The position numbers and the translations under genes are program-made. Of a stretch of DNA of 64,000 nt, positions 32,621-46,958 are shown piece after piece. The notes under the pieces were generated by a model, which did not search any database, was not told the DNA's origin, and worked only from the letters and a program-made list of their open reading frames with translations. Positions within the stretch are counted from its first letter, which is position 1. Each line of letters starts with the position of its first letter. Source of the DNA: Schizochytrium sp. TIO01 (Eukaryota > Sar > Bigyra > Thraustochytrida > Thraustochytriidae); assembly GCA_004764695.1 (NCBI GenBank), contig SMSO01000031.1:4139048-4203047 (forward strand), in the 5' to 3' direction.

Positions 32621-33365
32621 AGTAGCACGCGCGATGGATGGGCCAATGGCAGCGAATGAGTCCGTGCGAAGCGGGTGGCGGGAGCCGGGCTGGGCACTAC
32701 GTGTCTTGCGAGGTTCTCGGTCCCAGCTGCGTGTGCGTACGAGCGACTGCAGAGAGCCCCTCGGCTCTTGCGCGTTGCTGTTTCCGGGCGAGCAGCGATT
32801 CTTGTCTGGTCTTCAGCCAGGACGCCCTCGCCCACAAACAGCGAAGAGAAAGAATAATAAGGAAAGTGAATAAAAGTAAACAGGAAATTCAAAGACAGAG
32901 GAAAAGAAGAAAGACTCTATTGCGACGGTACCTATGGAAGGAAGAAACATATTCAAAGTGAGGCGCTGTTTACTTGCATGTTCAAAGACCCTTCCAATTC
33001 AAATTAAATTTAATTAAATTTAATTAAAACTACAAATATCATCATCATTGTTCATGTATATATATATATATACATAATATATAATTAAATACAATCAATT
33101 CTCGCGTCGAAAACTGCTGTACGTACGTACGTACCCAGCTTTAAAAAAATTAAAATTAAAAAACAAAAAACAAAAAACAAAAAAACATTCTTTAAAAGTA
33201 GAGGTTGCTTGTATTTGAAGCATAATAGAGACACCACCCTTCGTAGTGAAACCTCAACTTGCGAGTTCTAAGAATTAGCATTACAAGAGGTCTAGCAGAA
33301 GCAAGTTGATCTCTGCCTGCACACCTCGCTCGTTTCCTTCAAGCTCACGCAAGCAAGCTAGCTAG

Positions 33366-33398
<33 letters not shown>

Positions 33399-33598
33399 AA
33401 GCCTTAAGCAGGAGCATCACTCGCTCTCAACCTCCTTGCGGGCACAGGCGCACAATCGAAAGCAGCGATTCCTCTGGATGCTCATGAGTGGTCCATCCAG
33501 AGTCTCTTCGCGCCATTACAATGAGGAGGCGAATCACAGGTAGGGAGCTATAGGCATCATCCATTCCTGCTTACTTAAAGGCTCCTTCTTTCTTTCTT

Positions 33599-33678
<80 letters not shown>

Positions 33679-34926
33679 TCGGGCGCTGCTCAGAAGAAAA
33701 GAAAGAGCGAAAGAGAGAGAGAAAGAAACCTTCTCGGTTAATCAACGAAGATGACCAATAGCCTGCTCCTCTGACTGGCCGTGGTCCCGTCGGCAGTAAA
33801 GGCTCCGGGCACATGGCTTATACGCAGCAGGCGAGCTTAAAGACAACGAATGGTCTGCCCATCAGGCAATCAGCAGGCAATCAGTCAATCAATCAATCAA
33901 TCGATCGCTTATTTAATTAAACAAGTACGCACTATTCCTCACCAAAGCTCCTGAAATGCTCGCTGCTTTTTCTTCAAAGTTTTCTCCTTTTTTCTTTCTT
34001 TCTGAATTAAAAAACAATAATTTTAAAAAGTCAGCCTGAGTTAGATTATTCTTTATCAAGTTTCGAGGAGTTGACTCTGAGTGTTAGAAAGAAAGGCACT
34101 TTGTTTCCTCCTCCCTGTGGGGCCTTTTTTCTTTTCTTTCTTTCTTTTCTCCTTCTCGTAACCATCGACAGACACTTGCTCCATGCTCATCAGAAGGGCG
34201 GCCAAGGCGATTAAACACGCATATAAAGGTGCGCAGAAGCTGGCAAGCCCGCAGAAACAGGCGTGTGCTGCGATTTCTTTTCCTACTTAACTGGTGGGCG
34301 CAGCGTTTAGTATAGATAGGTAGGTTCTCTCTCCCTACCTGGATATTCGTTTAGCAGCCTTTTAAAAAATCCGAGTGCTATGCATTTGTTGTTAATACTA
34401 CTAATAGTAGTATTTGCGTTCGTTCGTATCATAGCAATGATAAATATTTATGGATCTCTCCTATGATGGTTGGGTTTGAAAATTAAGAAAACAAACCCTT
34501 CTAAGGTCACGAACCTCTTTTTCATGCAAAAAGTAACACCATCCATACCTAAAGCTTAGTTTTTGACTTGCCAGCACAATCGATCCCTCACCAAAACAGG
34601 CGCGTACACATGTTAGGACTACCTCGGCACTACATACATACGTGGGCCCCTACCTTCGTCCAAGCAAAAGAAGGCAGCAAGAGCTCTCAGTCTTCGAATG
34701 CAATGAATCGCCCACCAATCCGCACCTCTGCACCGTAGTCCTTTTCCCTATGCGGCGAGGTCAGGTCAGCGCTTCAGGATGAGAACCGCTCAAGAACATG
34801 TGTTCAAACGATACTCAGTAAACCTAGCTAGCTATCTACCTATGTATGGCATGTATGTATGTTTTGTAGTTTATTATCTGGGATCGAACATGCACAGAGG
34901 AGGTCAGAGAGAGAGAATGAGATAAT

Positions 34927-34965
<39 letters not shown>

Positions 34966-35636
34966 TGATAAAGAAGCGAAGAAGCAGAAAACTCTTTCTT
35001 TGCGTCATCAATAATTAGTTAGTTAGGAGGAGTTAGTTTGAAGAGCCTCTTCACAGAAAGAAAGCTGTTGCGATCGCTGGACGGAGAGGCGGCCGAGGAG
35101 AAGGAGGGCGAAGAAGAGGACCAACGTGAGAGGGGGCAGCGCGTACGCAGAAGCCGTCCTGTTTGTTCTCCTCTTCGGCCGCCTCAAAGCTCTGTGCTCC
35201 GCCTGAAGGTTCTACTTATTGCATGTGTTATCTGTGTTGCCTGTGTGTTGTATGTATTCTCTCTGTATCCATCAAAACTCGTGCTTCCTCCTCTTTTTGA
35301 ACATTTGCCGCTCATTTTAACTCAACTCCTCCTTCCTTCCTTCCTTCCTTCCCTAAACAGTCTTCATTCCATTAAAAGATAAAATGGTATTTATAACTAA
35401 CTAAGCGCAAATAACTCGGCAAAATCTGTTTATTCGCTACTAGCTCAAAAAACAAAGGAGGAAAAAAGGAGGAAAAAGAGAGAAAAAAGGGAAAAACTTA
35501 CTTATCTTGAAACTAAGACGCCGAGAAGAAAAAACCTAACTCCATAGTGATTGTTAGGAGGACTGACCAAAGACAAAGAAGCAAGCGAACACTGCGATCG
35601 ATGCCAAGGCCAACAGCGCAGCAGCACGCCGGATCA

Positions 35637-35668
<32 letters not shown>

Positions 35669-35738
35669 AAAGCCGCAGCTGATTGGGGTATTCGCTCAGG
35701 CTTAGCGGCCGTCCTTCTCGCCGGGTCAGACTTCGCAG

Positions 35739-35771
<33 letters not shown>

Positions 35772-38740
35772 GCCTTGCGAGGCCTGGCTGGAGCCCCTTG
35801 TTCGCGGCTGTCGATCTGGCTAGGTCATCCATCTTATTTCCCCTCTTTCACTCAATTCCACTAAACCCTTCTTTCTCCTCTGAAAACCTTGCTTTCACCA
35901 CTTTGTTTCATTCCTTTTATCTGTTTATCTTTTTTTTTATCTTTTTTTTTTTTTTTTTAAATTAAAATTAAACTTGTAGCAAGCGAATAACGAACTAGAG
36001 TTTTGTTTTTCTTAGTCGAGCTGAAATAAGAAGAACTAGGTAGCAGTAGTCGAAGTTTTAAAGAATGCATTTTCGAGAGAGTTCGAGTTCATTTATTGTG
36101 GTTGGTTCTATTGCCTAACGATTCGGAGAGAGAGCACACTCTGTTTTCATTGTTTCTCTTTTTAGCTATGTATCTAGGTAGGCCTGTTCCAATTCATTTC
36201 TGCCTGGGGTTTCACCAACGTTTTAGAAGGCAACCACATGATAAAACGTGGGCATACTGTGTATGTATGTATGTATGTATGTATGTACGTACGCATGCAT
36301 ACATGCATGCATGCATGTATGTATGTGATTCTGTGCCGCCGCTCTCAGAGTTTCCTTCGCTCGCGCTTATTTGCCGTTTCTTTTTTCACTTCTCTTTGAT
36401 GGGTAGATTGGTTGGTCGGTCTGTTGCCCTTCACTCAGTATACATACATACATATACATTCATACATGCATGCATACATACATACATGCATGCATACTTA
36501 GCTGCTTACTTACAAACTTATGTATTTGCCTACCTATTATCATTGCGCCTCTCCGTGTTTTTGCGGATGTAGCTGAGAGAGAACCTGTAACAAACATCAT
36601 TATCTGATTGTTTCGTTTATTTGTTTTGCTTGCTGTCCCCCGTTCTTCCAAATGGTGCCTTCTATTTCTCCATTTTCTTTTCTCATCCTTCACCCTTTCA
36701 GCGGTCAAAGGTGTCGATTTGTTAACCACTGTGGCGCCGCTCTCTTTCTTTCGCTCACTCTCTCCTTCTTTTTCCTCTTTTCCCTCTTCTCCTATTTCCC
36801 CTTCATTTCTTTTTTCTTTTCTTTTTTCTTTCTCTTCTACCGAGCGATCTCGATTGCGGAAAGCCGGGAGAGATCCCTCTGCCTTCTCTCCTTCCTTCCT
36901 TACGCGGGGCCGCCCTCTGCTCTGCTCCCACTGCTCTAAGCAGACCAAAGTCCTGTGATGCTGTCTGTCTGTCTGCCTGTCTGCCTGCCTTCTTTCTGTC
37001 TGCCTTCTCTGCCCGTGAGGTGAGGTGAGAGTGAGTATGGTTTCACTTCTCTGGTGACTGCGTTTTATTCATTCTCTTCGAGTCACTCACTCACTCATTC
37101 GCCTTCCTTTAAATTAAAGAGGCGCCTGCCTGCTGGCCTTAATTAAAACTTTCATTCCTTCATCTCCTTTGCACAGCTTTGCATCGCTTCGCTTTCGTTT
37201 CGGCCTCCGTGGCTTGCGATTCGCTGTGTGCTCGCCCAGGCCCCTCCTGTCTGCTGCCGCACTGGCGGGCTTCGCTTCGGATGCCCGCGACGGTTCTGGC
37301 CTTTCTGCCTGTCTTTGAGCCCGAGGATCGAAGAATCGATCCAACCATGGAGATCTAATCTACATCACAGGCACAATAGAGTGAGGTGAGGTGAGTGTAG
37401 CGACACTGAGAGCATTAGGCGCCGCTACTGCGGTGGTAGTGAGTAGGGCTCTCTCTGTCACCCTTCTTATAAGTATCATTTCTTTCTTTTCTAACTTTGA
37501 TGTATTGTAAAAGTCATCATGAAAAGAGTAGCGAAAACAATCTTAAATGGAGCTGCTGGTACTAGAAGCTGTTATCCAGGTAGGTAGGTAGGTAGGTAGG
37601 TAGGTGGGTGGGTCCTACCTACTACTGCTGTGCTAGCTAGCTGGCTCGCTTCGTTCCCAGGAACCCGCACTCGCCACGCTGTGCTCGAGCCTTCTTGGGA
37701 AAAGACGTTCAAGATGGCTTCCGGTCGAATCCCTTGGATCTTCGACACCGACGCAAGCTCCTTTGCAAAGAACCACCAGCCCTGATCGTGTTCTGGCTGA
37801 TCCCGAGAAGATCGACTATCCTTCGCAGTCCCAGATCCTACTTCTTGAAACGACAAGAAAAGCACAGGAGCAATGATGGACAGACTTAAACACACACACA
37901 CACACAGCAAACTAGACTTCTGACATCCATCTCATGATACGTATCTCATGACCAGCTTTTTCATCGCCATGCAATCAAGAAGAACCCAGTCGATGCCCAA
38001 GTCTCTCGCAGTTCCTCATTCCTACTCTGTTCCAGCTTATGCGATTGATTCCCTGTAATAACGTGTGTCTGCTTCTTTGGTGCTATCGTTTTTCTCCATG
38101 CGAGCCGCTCAAGCGCTGGGCCCGAAGAGCTTAGAATGGAGAGAAGAACCTCCTCCAGAACGAAGTTTGTTTCATGAATTATTTGCCCCTCGCTTGCGCG
38201 ATGTACTTTCGCCTTGAAGTTTACCCGGTTAGAAAAATCTGTGCTTTGCACCATCATTTAGAATAAATAAAAAGTAAATATCAAAAAAATAAAAATAAAG
38301 ATAGATTGAGGGAGTGAGTGAAAGCAGAGGGGTTGCGGCGGGATACTGTGGAGGAAGAAAGAGGCGGGCAGGAAGGCCGAAGAAAGTCGGGTGCTCGTCC
38401 CTCATTGCCTCATTCTCTTTCTGGACGGACGGCTTTTCGTTCGAGGACGGCTTCGGGAACATCCTTCTATTCACCTCGAGGATCTCACTTCGCTTTATGG
38501 TCTTTCTGTCGGGATTGAGCTATAGCATGTCTGAGAGGTTGCCGGGCCAGTTTTATGTTTTAAAGCTAAATTTTCAAAATCAAGTTTCCCAGAGCTTTTC
38601 TTTTCTCTTCTTTTCTCCTCTTTTCAGTTGCAACAATAATGCGCCTGCTAAATGACGAACTGTGTTTCAGCCTCTATGGGGAACAGCCATTCCCACTTTT
38701 TTTTTCTCTTTCTTTTCTGTCGAAGTACTGAAGAAGCGGT

Positions 38741-38772
<32 letters not shown>

Positions 38773-39331
38773 TTTTCAGTTCTACCCGTATACCGTAAAA
38801 TTAGATTTCTTTAATTTATAAAATTATCACAAGTAAAAACAAATGATTAAAAAATGAATAAACAACAAACAGTATATATTAGAAATCGTAAAGAACAGTG
38901 ACTATTTTCTTGAGCCGCTTTTCTTTTACAAATATAAATATTGCAGTAGTCAAAAAGTACTCTCGAGCCTGGTTTGTCTTTTAATTAAACCTGCGCTGAT
39001 TGCAAAGCCCCGAAGTCCTCCTTACAGTGAATGAGTGTGAGTGAACGAGTGAACGAGTGAATGAGTGAATGAGTGAGTGAGAGAGTGGGCAGGCCTTCTC
39101 GAAGACCCCGCCCTTCTTTCGCCAGAGAGTTTCGGGTTTCCAAGGCTGCCTTATATGGCCCATGTGAAGCCGAAAGCCCTCGAGGCGTTCTCCTCAGTAA
39201 GTTAGTGAAGCGAGTGAGTGAGTGAGTGAGTGAGTAAGTCAGTCAGTAAGTCAGTCAGCCAGCTTTCTTTCTTTCTTTCTCTCCTTCTTTCCTTCTTTCC
39301 TTCTTTCCTTCTTTCTTTCTACGGAGTGAGT

Positions 39332-39393
<62 letters not shown>

Positions 39394-41059
39394 CCAATCA
39401 ATCTCCCTCTCCTTTCTTGAGTCAAGCTCCTTGCTTCCTCGCTTTGCTTCCTTCTTTCGGTCTTCTGATACACCCTCTCCTGTTGACTTGAATGGGCAAG
39501 CGGGTCGCCGTTCTCCGTAGAGTCGCCTTTCTTTCCCCATGTCGCAAATCCCCAAAAGTCCCAGCTTCTCCATCTCATTAAGGAAAAGAAATGAAAAGAC
39601 GTCTTTAATTCTTCCTCTGCTTCTTCTTCTTCTTATTGTTATCATTGATCTTGTTCTTGTTGTTCTTGTAAAGAAGCTGAAAGCTGTATAAACATAATTG
39701 GATTGAGGGATCATTAGCGGCAGGACAACATGGAAGTGTGAAGAGCGCGCTGCATTCCCTCCTCCCTCGTTCTCGAGAAGCTGACTGGCCCCGCAGAGGT
39801 GGACTACCCACCGTGTACCCACAGCCTGTGCAAGCGTCATGGATGGGAACGGTAAAACAGACGCTCTTCTGCCCTACAAGTCGTTCTCTTTTGCCCTTCT
39901 TGTGCGCGAGAATTAAGTCAGTCTCGTCATCGAAGTCCTTATTCCTGCTATTTCCCCCCGTTGCTGCTGATGATGCCCACACACCGGATTCTTATTGGTG
40001 CTGTTGTTGTCATCACAAAACCACAAACAAGCCATGAATGGACCACTCGTTGCGCTGGCAGAAGCCAGGAATGAAGGACCTTCGGCCCAGTTTCGTGCAT
40101 GCATTAACCATCTATGGTCTTGATTATTGCTGTTTCTCTGTTTCTTTTTTCTTTTCTTTTTTAATAGGAGACTTATTGTACTTTAAAAGTGAATCGTTAT
40201 TTTTAAAAGCAAGGGCAATAAATCATTAAAACTCTAATCAACTATACATATGGGGTTCTTCCAAGTATTTCTAAAACAACAAAGACTCTGTTTGAAGCAC
40301 TTGCGTTAGTTAGATCTTGTTTAGATCTCGTCGTCTCCAAGTCCGCACGTATTACGCCACAACAAGCAGTTAGTCAGTAGCTAGTCAGTTAGCTAGTTAG
40401 TTCACTAGTCGGATAAATAAGAGAGAGAGAGAGATAGTCAAAGGTCATAGGGCTGTAGTGAATTAATTGGCTGTAATTTGTGAAACCGCTTCTCTGTCAA
40501 CTTGGATATCCATGCGGATACTTATTTTGCTTGTCGAGACCTGCATCCACAAGCTGTGAGACTATTCTCGTTTTATCTCCTCCTCTTCTTCTTCTACTTC
40601 TCGTTGTTGGACGCGCCCATAATAATAAGTCCGCTAAACAGGCACTCTTGGCTAAACGAAGGACGGATGCCTCCGGTTTTCAAGAATAGACCACCTTCAA
40701 CGTTTAAATGTGAAGAGGCGTTCTCTCACTCTCACGAGTCAGGTAACTAACACTAACTACTCCACTTTATCAGGAGCACAAAGGTGAGTGAGCGAGACAG
40801 GGCTGGGCTCGTTCTAACAGGAAGATAGATACCTAGTGTCGTTAGGAATTTTAACTTATTAATAATTAATATAATATATAAATAAGTGCAAGCATAGCTT
40901 TCTTTCATTCCTTTCTCTTTTCTCTCTTTGTATTATTACTTCTGTTATTATTATTACATACGCATGTATTTAAGCTTTCGCGTCAAAGCCTGCCTTTCTT
41001 CTTCTATTCCAGCCATGAGGTCCTCTCTTAGTTACAAGGAAAGCATTCTCATTGGATCC

Positions 41060-41099
<40 letters not shown>

Positions 41100-43408
41100 C
41101 TTCCTTCCTTCCTTCCTTCACCCTTCCTTCCTCCCTTCCTTCCGTTAAAGCCTGCTATCCAGAACATTCACGAGAGCAGGCCCGAAGAACAGGCAGCACG
41201 TGGCCTCTCTCTCAGCCAGCTGTCGCTCTCTCTCCCTTAACCCCTCATCGTAGAGCCCACCTAGCCACCCATTGGTTCAATCCAGTTAGTTGTATTGCGA
41301 ATATTTCATACACGGTATTCATTCATCATACATGCATTCATGCATATAAACCATGCGGACGTACATATAAAGTTTGAGTGAGCACATACACACATACAGG
41401 CAGATAATTTGCTTATAGTCCTCTATTTTTTTATTTATTTTTTAAACAAAGTTTTAATCTTAATTTTTAAGTTTAATTTTTAAGTGAGTAGGCCTACTCT
41501 GATGCTTTAAAAATATATATTACAAAATAACTCAATCGATTAAAAAATGAGAAACAGGACGAATCCACCCCGGCCAGAAAAGAACGAGGAGGCCGGCGAG
41601 TAGCTAGGAGGGAAGCTCGTCGCAGCTAGCTTAGTGTTCTCTGGCCTCACGAAGGCAGCGTTATTCGCTCCCAAGCAGAGAGACTGTGGCGCCGCTGCTG
41701 CTCGAGCTATTTTTATTTTTGTTTTTGAAGTGCCTGAGCCCCAGCTTTGCAGCCTCACTCTCGAAAATATGGTTCACCTCAAGTTCTCAATCCCCATTAC
41801 CTAAAAGAAGCCTGAGCTGAGTTTTCTTACCCCGGCAGGTATCTATCTACCTAGCTAAAACCATAGAGGAAGCAAAGCAGCAAGCAAGCAGGCAAGCAAT
41901 CATCAGTTTGTTTCCATTTCACCCCCACACCTCCCCGCAGCGGCAGTACATGGAAAGCTGAGCAGCGCAGAACAATCTCCGGAAGGGTAACAGCCCTTCC
42001 TTCCCTTGCTCTTGCTATTTCGCTTTTGCTCTTCCGCTTTTGCTCTTCTGCTCGCTTTCGCCTGCCTTTGCTTGCGGAGGCCTCCCTTGGAGCTGCTAAA
42101 GTCTCCTCCGGCCGGGTCAAAGGCCTTCCCCCCCGGCTCCGAGAAGGCAATCGACGCAACGCGCGATGGATGCGACGCGGCTGTCGATCCGACGAGCCAG
42201 GCTCTAAAAGCACTAAGAAGGAGAAGAAAGAAAGGGGAACAGAGTGAGTGAACAAGTGAATAATAAGTGAGTGTGAGTGTGTGAGACTGAGTGGTGAGGG
42301 AGCGAATGAGTGAGGGAGCGAATGAGTGAGGGAGAGAATGAGTGAGTAAGAGTAAGTGGGTAACTAACTAGCTGAGTGGGGAGAGAAATGAAGACGGATG
42401 AATGAATGAATGAATGAATGAATGAATGAATGAATGAATGAATGAATGAATGGAAACAACTTCAGGAACACCAGTGATGCGAGCCAGACGGAATCACCGC
42501 TCAGGGTTAGTTAGCTAAAGTATGCAGGTACTCCTAGCTAGCTGTAGCTAAGCAAGCTAAAGGTATTTTTCCTTTTCTCTTTCTCGTTTTCTGGTTTTGA
42601 GTTCCTGTTCCAGTACCGGTCGCTTCCTTCTTTTGTTTCTTCTGCGGATAGACTCGTTTGATTAGAAAGCAAGTAAGCTAACAAGGAGGCAGGCAATAAA
42701 AGGAGGCAGGCAAACAGGCTGGCAGAACAAGCACGAGAACAGAACGGGGGGTAATCGTCTCTCCAAAAAGAGCAAGAAGGAGAGGAAGAAAGATAAAAGG
42801 CCTTTGCGTTCTCTCCCTTGATTCTATCAAGTGAGTCCCGTCGTTGCAAGTTTCCCACTGCGCTGCGCCTGTCGTCCATCTTTAAAGCACTAAAAGTAAA
42901 CAAAAACTGGTCTTCACGATAACATTAATCAATTAATTAATTAATTAATAATTTATTTATTTATTTATTATAGTTTATTATTATTATTATTATTATTATT
43001 TAATAATGAACAAAGTTTTTCACCAGATGAGCCGGGTAGGTAGGTCCCGCTAATACCCTGATACCGCCTTGTAACCAAAGAAGATCACGACATCGACGGC
43101 ACAGAACTGTGTCTCCTATTGTCGTCAAGAAAAAGTGCGCAGGAGGTAGTAGGAAGAAAGACCGCACCAGAGGAAGCATCGTGGAGCTGGCGGAAAGAAA
43201 GCATGCATACCTTCTTTCGTCTAGGTTTAGCACAGGCGGGCGATCCGAGCAGAGCAGGGACGCTCGAGGCCTTTCATTACCGTGGCCCTCTCTTGCTTCC
43301 TGTCGTTAATACTCTTCTTCTTCTCCGTCTTCTGCTTCTCCGCGGCGGCTGCTGCTGCTGCCTGTGCTGGTTGAGCGAGGAAGTTCTTCTAATAAATCTG
43401 TTTTTCTC

Positions 43409-43463
<55 letters not shown>

Positions 43464-44100
43464 CTCTGCTTTTCTCTCTCCTTTTCTCTTGTTGTGATAG
43501 GTATGCTTGTTTTCCCACGCCTCCACAGTGCCTTCTCGCGGCTTGTTCTTTTTGGTCTCTCCGTGCCTACAGAGAGCCTCTGCCAGACCTAGCCCGCCCT
43601 AACCCACATGACATACGTCCCCTCTCGCAGCTTTCACGGAAGTGAGGGGAGTGTGTTGCGGTCCGTCGTCGGCCTTTCTCCTGCAGGAGTGGCGGTCCTA
43701 CGTATGGGTAACACTAACCGTAAGAGTGCCCGGAATGCCTGCCCTACTGCCAATTCCCCTTTGTTTTATTTTAAAATATTAACATTTTTCAAATTATATA
43801 TACATAGCAAGAGTATAGTTTTTTTTTCTCTCTCTCTCTTAATCTCAGAAAAATAATCAGACAATAAATTGAAAAGACTGGGGCTAAAAAACAAAATGAA
43901 GCGCATTGAATAGAAAATTTTACATTTTTCTCTCTAAATAAAAGATTCTTCTGAGGATTTCAAAGGTTGTTTTGATTGCTGAGAAAATAAGGTCCGCTTG
44001 ACTGCTACAAACGTACTTTGGCCAGAAATTGTCTGCGCTGTGGCGGTCATTTTGAGTCTTTCCAGCTCCTCGCGAAGGCTTCGAGCTTTGCGTTCTTTCC
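32581..44100. repeat. Gene-free island dense in microsatellites of many different motifs
   Basis: No credible gene in 11.5 kb. Tandem runs seen include (CAA)n 32582-32619, (TA)n near 33060, (CTGC)n 33365-33397, (CTTT)n 33586-33680, (GA)n 34930-34957, (TTCC)n 35333-35352, (GGCA)n 35638-35667, (GTCT)n 35740-35767, (TATG)n 36260-36290 and related CATA/TGCA runs to 36500, (GGTA)n 37578-37606, (AC)n 37892-37906, (TTTC)n 38742-38771, (GAGT)n 39030-39085 and 39212-39235, (AATC)n 39332-39402, (AGC)n 41064-41097, (GAAT)n 42398-42452, (TTA)n 42973-43002 and (TTTC)n 43407-43464. Open frames across them are low-complexity artefacts. Confidence 0.85.
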
Positions 44101-44110
44101 TGCATTACCC

Positions 44111-44775
44111 ATGAAAACGTTACAACTTCTATCATGATAACCTCAAATGGTAGTGACTGTTCCAGATAAATGGTATACATATGATAATTCTATAAGAAGT
44201 ATAGGTTTCGTAAGAAAATGGGATGGCCAGGGAACCTGGCCACCAAATCCAAACCCTACAATGAAGCAAACATTTAATTCAAGATTTCTTGCATTCGGCT
44301 CTGCGTAAAGTACAGGGTTATCTTTTGCCTAAATGTGAAAGCTCAGCAAGTTAACAAGAAGCTAATGAGTTGGATCAAAAATCAAGACAGCTCGAATGAT
44401 GTGTTGTTTGTTGGCTTCCGACAAGCGCTCATTAAGAAAGCCGAGGATTCCCCCCTGCGACTGGTGTAAACTAATTATCTTCTGAGATGAGACGATTGCA
44501 CTTCAAAGCCATGCAATTAATGTGGTACCACCCACGACAACCTCGGAACATCCAAGGTTCTCAAATGTCATACCAAAAAATGCCAATACGTAGCCAATCT
44601 TGATATCTATATACGCTGCCAGAGGCATCAAGCTACGCTACCTATCCAAGGACATGGTTGAAGAGTTGTCTTTGAGTCGCGGGCTAAAAGCTAAGCCGCG
44701 ATTGGGCCTTCGACCTGCTTTGCAACCATATATGAAATGCAAGCTTTGCAATTTTTATAGGTTAAATTCAGAGTG
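44111..44775 (+). mobile_element. Decayed IS607-type element, copy 2, internally deleted
   Basis: The 5' leader begins ATGAAAACGTTACAACTTCT and ends in the tnpA start context GTAAGAAAATGG (ATG at 44219), as in the other copies. The tnpA body is almost absent. Sequence resumes in the TnpB C-terminal region at about 44340. The 3' tail at 44731-44775 (GAAATGCAAGCTTTGC, then TTTTTATAGGTTAAA and TTCAGAGTG) matches copy 1 base for base over most of its length. At about 0.67 kb it is the shortest of the three copies and looks like a non-autonomous derivative. Confidence 0.8.
44340..44662 (+). pseudogene. TnpB/Fanzor-type nuclease C-terminal remnant
   Basis: Frames on the plus strand read IKTARMM, then FRQALIKKAED (the TnpB helix after the conserved SKT motif), and after a frameshift TSKPCN, a stop in place of one residue, CGTTHDNLGTSKVLKC, KKCQYVANLDI. 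This is the zinc ribbon plus RuvC-III neighbourhood of TnpB/Fanzor. The spacing between the cysteine pairs is enlarged by two residues. Closely similar sequence in copy 1 (TSKTCNQCGTIHDKLG) shows they come from one family. At least two stops and one frameshift make it non-functional. Confidence 0.8.
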
Positions 44776-45810
44776 TTAAGTAGCAAAATGCGCCTCGGTA
44801 CTACCTTCCACTTTAAGATATGAGTTGTGTTACTCTCTACTTTATGTAGAAGAACGGTGCTTACAGCACATACGCTGAAAGTAGTTGTCTCGTTACAGTA
44901 CTTTGCTTGTTTGATTGTTTGATTGTTTGATTGTTTGATTGTTGCTGCTGCTGCTACTGCTATCGTATTAAAGAGATCCATGGCGGAGAAGGCGCCTGTA
45001 GGAGTCCTGGCTTTCAGAGACGATGGCGGTGGCGCTTTCCGTAGTCTGCAGAGGAAGAAGCCGCAGACGAAGTAGCTGCAAATGGCTATTGTGTAGCTGA
45101 CGGGGGGAGAAAGTCAACAATCAAAACGATTAATTTAAAAAAAGCTTGTTTCTTTAATTAAGCTTTTTGGTTTAAAAAAATTATTTATAATTAAAAAAAA
45201 AAAAAAAAACTCTCAACTACTGATCAATCTGCCTGTTGAAGAAAGTCAAGCAATTAACCACCTCGCCCAATCAGCCCAAGGACGAACGAAGGAACAGAGC
45301 GTACGAAAGGTGAAGAGAAGGTCAATTCGGACGAGTAAGAAAACTGAGGGATGCGATTTCCCGGCGGCGAGCTTCAACTTGGACCGCGCGAGCATCTTGC
45401 GGTGCCGATGTGCCATCATCGTAGAGATCTGTTTGTTGCTCTCCTTTCCTGCCTTCTTCTTACCTTCTTGACTTTATCTCGTTTCGAAAATTGGAAAATA
45501 TCTTCATCTATTGTTACTTTAACTCTTTTCTTTCTTGGCAGGTACTCGTAGGTAGTAGGTATAGGGGCCTGATTAATCCATTTTGAAATACGTTCTTGCT
45601 TACTTTCATTACGCAAAATGAACCCAACCTCGAGCACGTGCGCACAAAAACACTTTTGATTAATATTCTTAATTACCATTTAATATTTTTATAATCTATT
45701 TTTTTTAATACCCATATGATCATCGCGTTATCTCTCTCTCTCTTTTTATCCAAGGAAGCGATTTCATGAAAGTGGGTGGGTGGTAGGCAGCCCCTACATA
45801 CTACTACTAG

Positions 45811-45841
<31 letters not shown>

Positions 45842-46848
45842 GCTACGACGCAAAAAGAAAAAGAAAAAAAAGACTTCGAGGGCCTCGAGGGAAAAAAACG
45901 CAACCGCTCTGTGGCTTCTGCCGGCTTTCCTTCGAGCGGGCGGCCGGCGTGCGCCCTTGCCAGCGCCGCTGCCGGCCACGCCTTGGCCTCACGGCGAGGC
46001 GTCGCTGGTGCCGGCTCCAGAGGGATATTCGCGCTCTCCGAACATCTGGCCTCCACTCCGCAAGTACCGGCCCAGCGGAGCACCGCAGAGAAGAGCAGAG
46101 CAGAGCAGAGCAGAGCGATAAAAGAATGCCGCGTGAATGAAACCACGATTTTTCAATTGTTCCTTTTTTTTTTTTTTTTTTTTTTCTCCTTTTTTTCTCT
46201 CCTTTTTTTCAAGATTAAAAAACTGCAGGAAGAAGTTTAAACACTTTCTTCTTTCATTTCTTTTAATACTGTAGAAAGAAAATGAAGAAGAGTGGGGTTT
46301 TATTTAAAGGTAATTTTGAGCCTTCGCTGACTGTGGCGATGCAGTATAAAGATAGATAGGCCTACGCAGGGATAATAAGAGGAAGGAAAGGATTGGAAAC
46401 TTGAGGACAGATCGCAATAGGGAGGGCAACAAATAGGAGAAGAAGAGCTTTGCCGACTGACCGAACGGCGCTGCCTGCTGCCAGCGAGTAAGCCTTCGCG
46501 CAGACGGGGCGAGGAGTCTCAAGGCGAGAGCCTGAGGAGAAGAAGCCTCGAGGTCGCAGGTCCTCCTTAGCTAGCTAGCTAGCTAGCTAGCTAGCTTGAT
46601 TGAGATAGTCGCAGCCGGAGCTAGCTAGCTACTTTTAAAGTCAGCTTCAGACAATCGTCCATTGAAAGCTCGCTCTGGCAAGCAGAACGAAGAGGCCTTG
46701 GCAGTTCGTGCCGCATTGTAAGCGAGGCCCATTCTCTTCTTGCGTGCGTTTGTTGCTTGCTTGCTTACGTGCTTGCTTGCTTGCTTAGTTGGCATCTACT
46801 TTTCGTTGGGGCTGTCAAGCATGAGCGGATGAACCACGTGAGGTACCT
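44776..46848. other. Gene-poor stretch with simple repeats between two transposon relics
   Basis: Contains (GTTTGATT)4 at 44908-44941 followed by (GCT)n, poly-A near 45195, (TTC)n 45818-45842, (GAGCA)n 46096-46118, poly-T 46166-46187, (AGCT)n 46568-46598 and CTTG runs near 46752-46790. No believable gene. Confidence 0.7.
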
Positions 46849-46958
46849 ATGAAAACGTTGGAACTTAACCTCCAAATGGGACGTATGTTTCATAAAGCCT
46901 AAGTGATATATTATAATGACTTAGGCCTTTTGTTGAGAAGTGAAGGCGAGGTAAGAAA

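Noticed and set aside
39332-39402. Regular repeats as a CRISPR array
   Set aside because: These are uninterrupted tetranucleotide runs with no spacers, in a eukaryotic genome.
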